From an uncultured Candidatus Melainabacteria bacterium (GTDB taxonomy: Bacteria; Cyanobacteriota; Vampirovibrionia; LMEP-6097), in the NCBI GenBank assembly GCA_937927525.1, contig CALBDR010000070.1, forward strand, positions 1-5,566: a DNA stretch of 5,566 bases. The letters run 5' to 3'. Positions 4,141 through 5,566 of the stretch are shown here, in pieces; within the stretch, counting starts at the first letter, position 1, and the number at the start of each line of letters is the position of its first letter. The translations under genes and the position numbers were made by a program. The notes under the pieces were generated by a model, which was not told where the DNA came from, did no database searches, and saw only the letters and a list, made by a program, of their open reading frames with translations.

Positions 4141-5566
4141 AATTTCACCCTAACTTCCCCACTCATAAGCTTAGGTAAAAGTGTATCTCTCATATTTTCA
4201 AGAGTTTTTATTTGGTTAAAGTTTTTTTCTGTTTTATCAAATAAAGGAATGAATTGTTTTTCAAAGTTTAAAAACTCATTATTATCTTTAAATAATGGAA
4301 TTTGTATATTTTTTGCATCATCAATGGCTACATATTCTTGTACGCTTGCTCTTTTTACTGTGTCATACTCTATTTGAAAGTATTCAGACTTTAATAAATA
4401 ATACAAAAATTGAAAGCTAGTCCTTTTAGCCTTTAAATTTATCATGTTATAGTGTACTGCTATTGGTAAATCTTCTTTTCTAATTGTTGCGACTAAGCCT
4501 AGAGTACCTATTCTTGAAATCAATATATCATGTTCTTCTGGTTGCCAAGACTTATGAACTCGTTTATACTCTTCTTCTGTGATAAATTTAAAATCTGAAT
4601 CATCTATAAAACCATTTGATAAATTTCTAACATTTAAAAATGGTATTCCTTTTTCAACTCTTTTTGGTTGATAGTTAGTTCCGGGCTTTAATTGACTAAC
4701 TAATTCGTCAAGTGAATAAAATTTATATGCTTTTGACTCATAGTTATCAAACCATTGTCTAAAAAGTGTTTGCGCCATTTCTTCAAGAGTTTGGTTTATT
4801 TGTTTATTGATTTCTATTTTGTCATCTAAGGATGAAAGAATCTCTGCGATTCGTTTTTGTTCAGATCTATTCTTAGTGTGTAAAATACTCAGTGATTTAA
4901 GATTTTCTCTGGATAACTCAGTTTGACCAGTCGAACCTTCACCAAGATATTCAATTTCGCTTTGCTTAGCTTTAATTAAATACCCTAGGTAAATTGGATC
5001 AATAATATCTTGGTTAGGTCTAATTATCGTGACATGAGAGTCAACTGTACACGGGTGCGCATCTTTTAATTTAAACTGGGCTACTCTTCCAAGTGTTCCA
5101 ACACCAGTTGAATTTACAAGAACATCATAATCTTGCAAAAGTTTTACTGTTGAAACTTTTCGAATTGATAGATCATTTTTTCTTGCTAATTTAATATTAA
5201 CCTTATTGTCACGAATACATTTCTGATTAATGACCCAGGCAAATAAGTTTTCTTTGTCTGTATATTTGGGAGTGATTCCTCTACATATTTCATCTGATAT
5301 AAGATCCTCTAGGAGAGTCAGACTCCAATCCCAAAGCACCCTAACCATGTCATCCTTAATAACCTCTCTAAAACTATCAGAGATAGAATTATAATCAACA
5401 ACATCCACAGTGTATGGAAGATCACACTCTTCAAAAGCATCCTCAAGATTAGCTTTAACTTTTCTATCCATCTTTTCTCCAAAGCTATCTATAGCTAAAT
5501 CTAAATCAGAGCTTTGCTTAGCTGTCCAGTTGGCTCTTGAGCCAAAAGCAAATACATAAGTACCCT
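4137..5566 (-). CDS. hsdS: MNT nucleotidyltransferase fused in frame to type I HsdS specificity subunit (5' partial)
   Basis: The frame is open from the right edge (first codon 5564-5562) to the stop at 4137, 475 visible residues. Residues 5-26 read FAFGSRAN followed by SSDLDLAID, the GSR...SDxDL active site of minimal nucleotidyltransferases. Then ECDLPYTVDVVDYNSISDSF (47-64) carries the third acidic strand, and that domain ends near residue 77. HsdS begins at once: TRD1 from WSLTLLEDLISD with the hallmark STGVGTLGRVAQF; a central helix RSEQKRIAEILSSLDDKIEI; TRD2 from YKFYSLDELVSQLKPGTNY; and a distal helix ending LLPKLMSGEVRVKL. The HsdS part alone is about 400 residues, a complete length. 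It recognises DNA for the HsdM/HsdR complex. MNT proteins usually adenylylate a HEPN toxin, commonly encoded next door. An ATG at 5471 lies inside the MNT domain and is not the start. Independent HsdS translation from ATG 5348 is possible. Confidence 0.85.
   Translation of the reverse strand, partial: GTYVFAFGSRANWTAKQSSDLDLAIDSFGEKMDRKVKANLEDAFEECDLPYTVDVVDYNSISDSFREVIKDDMVRVLWDWSLTLLEDLISDEICRGITPKYTDKENLFAWVINQKCIRDNKVNIKLARKNDLSIRKVSTVKLLQDYDVLVNSTGVGTLGRVAQFKLKDAHPCTVDSHVTIIRPNQDIIDPIYLGYLIKAKQSEIEYLGEGSTGQTELSRENLKSLSILHTKNRSEQKRIAEILSSLDDKIEINKQINQTLEEMAQTLFRQWFDNYESKAYKFYSLDELVSQLKPGTNYQPKRVEKGIPFLNVRNLSNGFIDDSDFKFITEEEYKRVHKSWQPEEHDILISRIGTLGLVATIRKEDLPIAVHYNMINLKAKRTSFQFLYYLLKSEYFQIEYDTVKRASVQEYVAIDDAKNIQIPLFKDNNEFLNFEKQFIPLFDKTEKNFNQIKTLENMRDTLLPKLMSGEVRVKL
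5353..5357 (-). promoter_or_regulatory. Possible internal ribosome site for stand-alone HsdS
   Basis: AAGGA lies 4 bases before an in-frame ATG at 5348-5346, which would give an HsdS of 403 residues starting MVRVLWDW. This falls exactly at the MNT/HsdS boundary, so it may be the original hsdS start that still works despite the fused frame. The spacing is slightly short. Confidence 0.4.

Noticed and set aside
2984..5348. Phase-variable hsdS/hsdS' pair able to swap TRDs by inversion
   Set aside because: Both copies are in the same orientation, I see no inverted repeats between them, and the remnant's junction lies mid-domain rather than in a conserved helix.
4137..5471. HsdS starting at ATG 5471
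   Set aside because: That methionine is inside the MNT domain, with GSR and SDLDL residues upstream in the same frame up to the window edge.
1..5566. CRISPR array, tRNA/rRNA gene, insertion sequence or attachment site
   Set aside because: No regularly spaced repeats, no tRNA-like cloverleaf, no transposase or integrase reading frame, and no terminal inverted repeats were visible.

Overview
The window comes from an AT-rich bacterial chromosome or large accessory element (about 30% G+C by eye). No housekeeping gene is present, so I cannot name the organism. The content (a type I restriction specificity gene, a minimal nucleotidyltransferase, an abortive-infection family protein, a HigBA-type toxin-antitoxin pair and a decayed DUF3800 gene) is that of a defence island. 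Gene remnants, out-of-frame junctions and an abrupt base-composition change around higB show that it was assembled by repeated recombination.

Layout. Positions 1-561 (+ strand) hold the end of a broken DUF3800 gene, which lost an internal piece and its reading frame near 328-340. It converges on everything else, which is on the minus strand. Reading that strand from the right edge, there is an open frame that enters from outside the window. It joins the catalytic part of an MNT nucleotidyltransferase to a complete two-TRD HsdS subunit (5566-4137) with no stop codon between them. It overlaps by 4 bases (GTGA) a gene for a two-pass membrane protein of unknown function (4140-3415). The last 31 codons of that gene lie over the start of a second, 5'-truncated hsdS read in another frame (about 3508-2984). 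The final codons of this hsdS remnant overlap the start of an Abi_C-domain protein (2996-2226).

Next comes a 123-base intergenic region with an extended -10 promoter flanked by two related palindromes (2115-2145 and 2170-2186). This drives a toxin-antitoxin pair: HigB/RelE-like toxin (2102-1779) and a HigA-like antitoxin with an ImmA/IrrE-type zinc metallopeptidase domain at its C-terminus (1764-655). A hairpin with a T-run on the minus strand (591-560) ends the leftward transcription unit.

Interpretation. MNT + HsdS + membrane protein + Abi protein reads as a type I restriction operon carrying embedded anti-phage accessory genes, with an autoregulated TA module behind it. hsdM, hsdR and the HEPN partner of the MNT domain are not in the window; hsdM and HEPN would be expected just beyond the right edge. 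The points most worth a second look are the MNT-HsdS fusion, the hsdS-remnant/membrane-gene junction, the peptidase-bearing antitoxin and the two-operator promoter.
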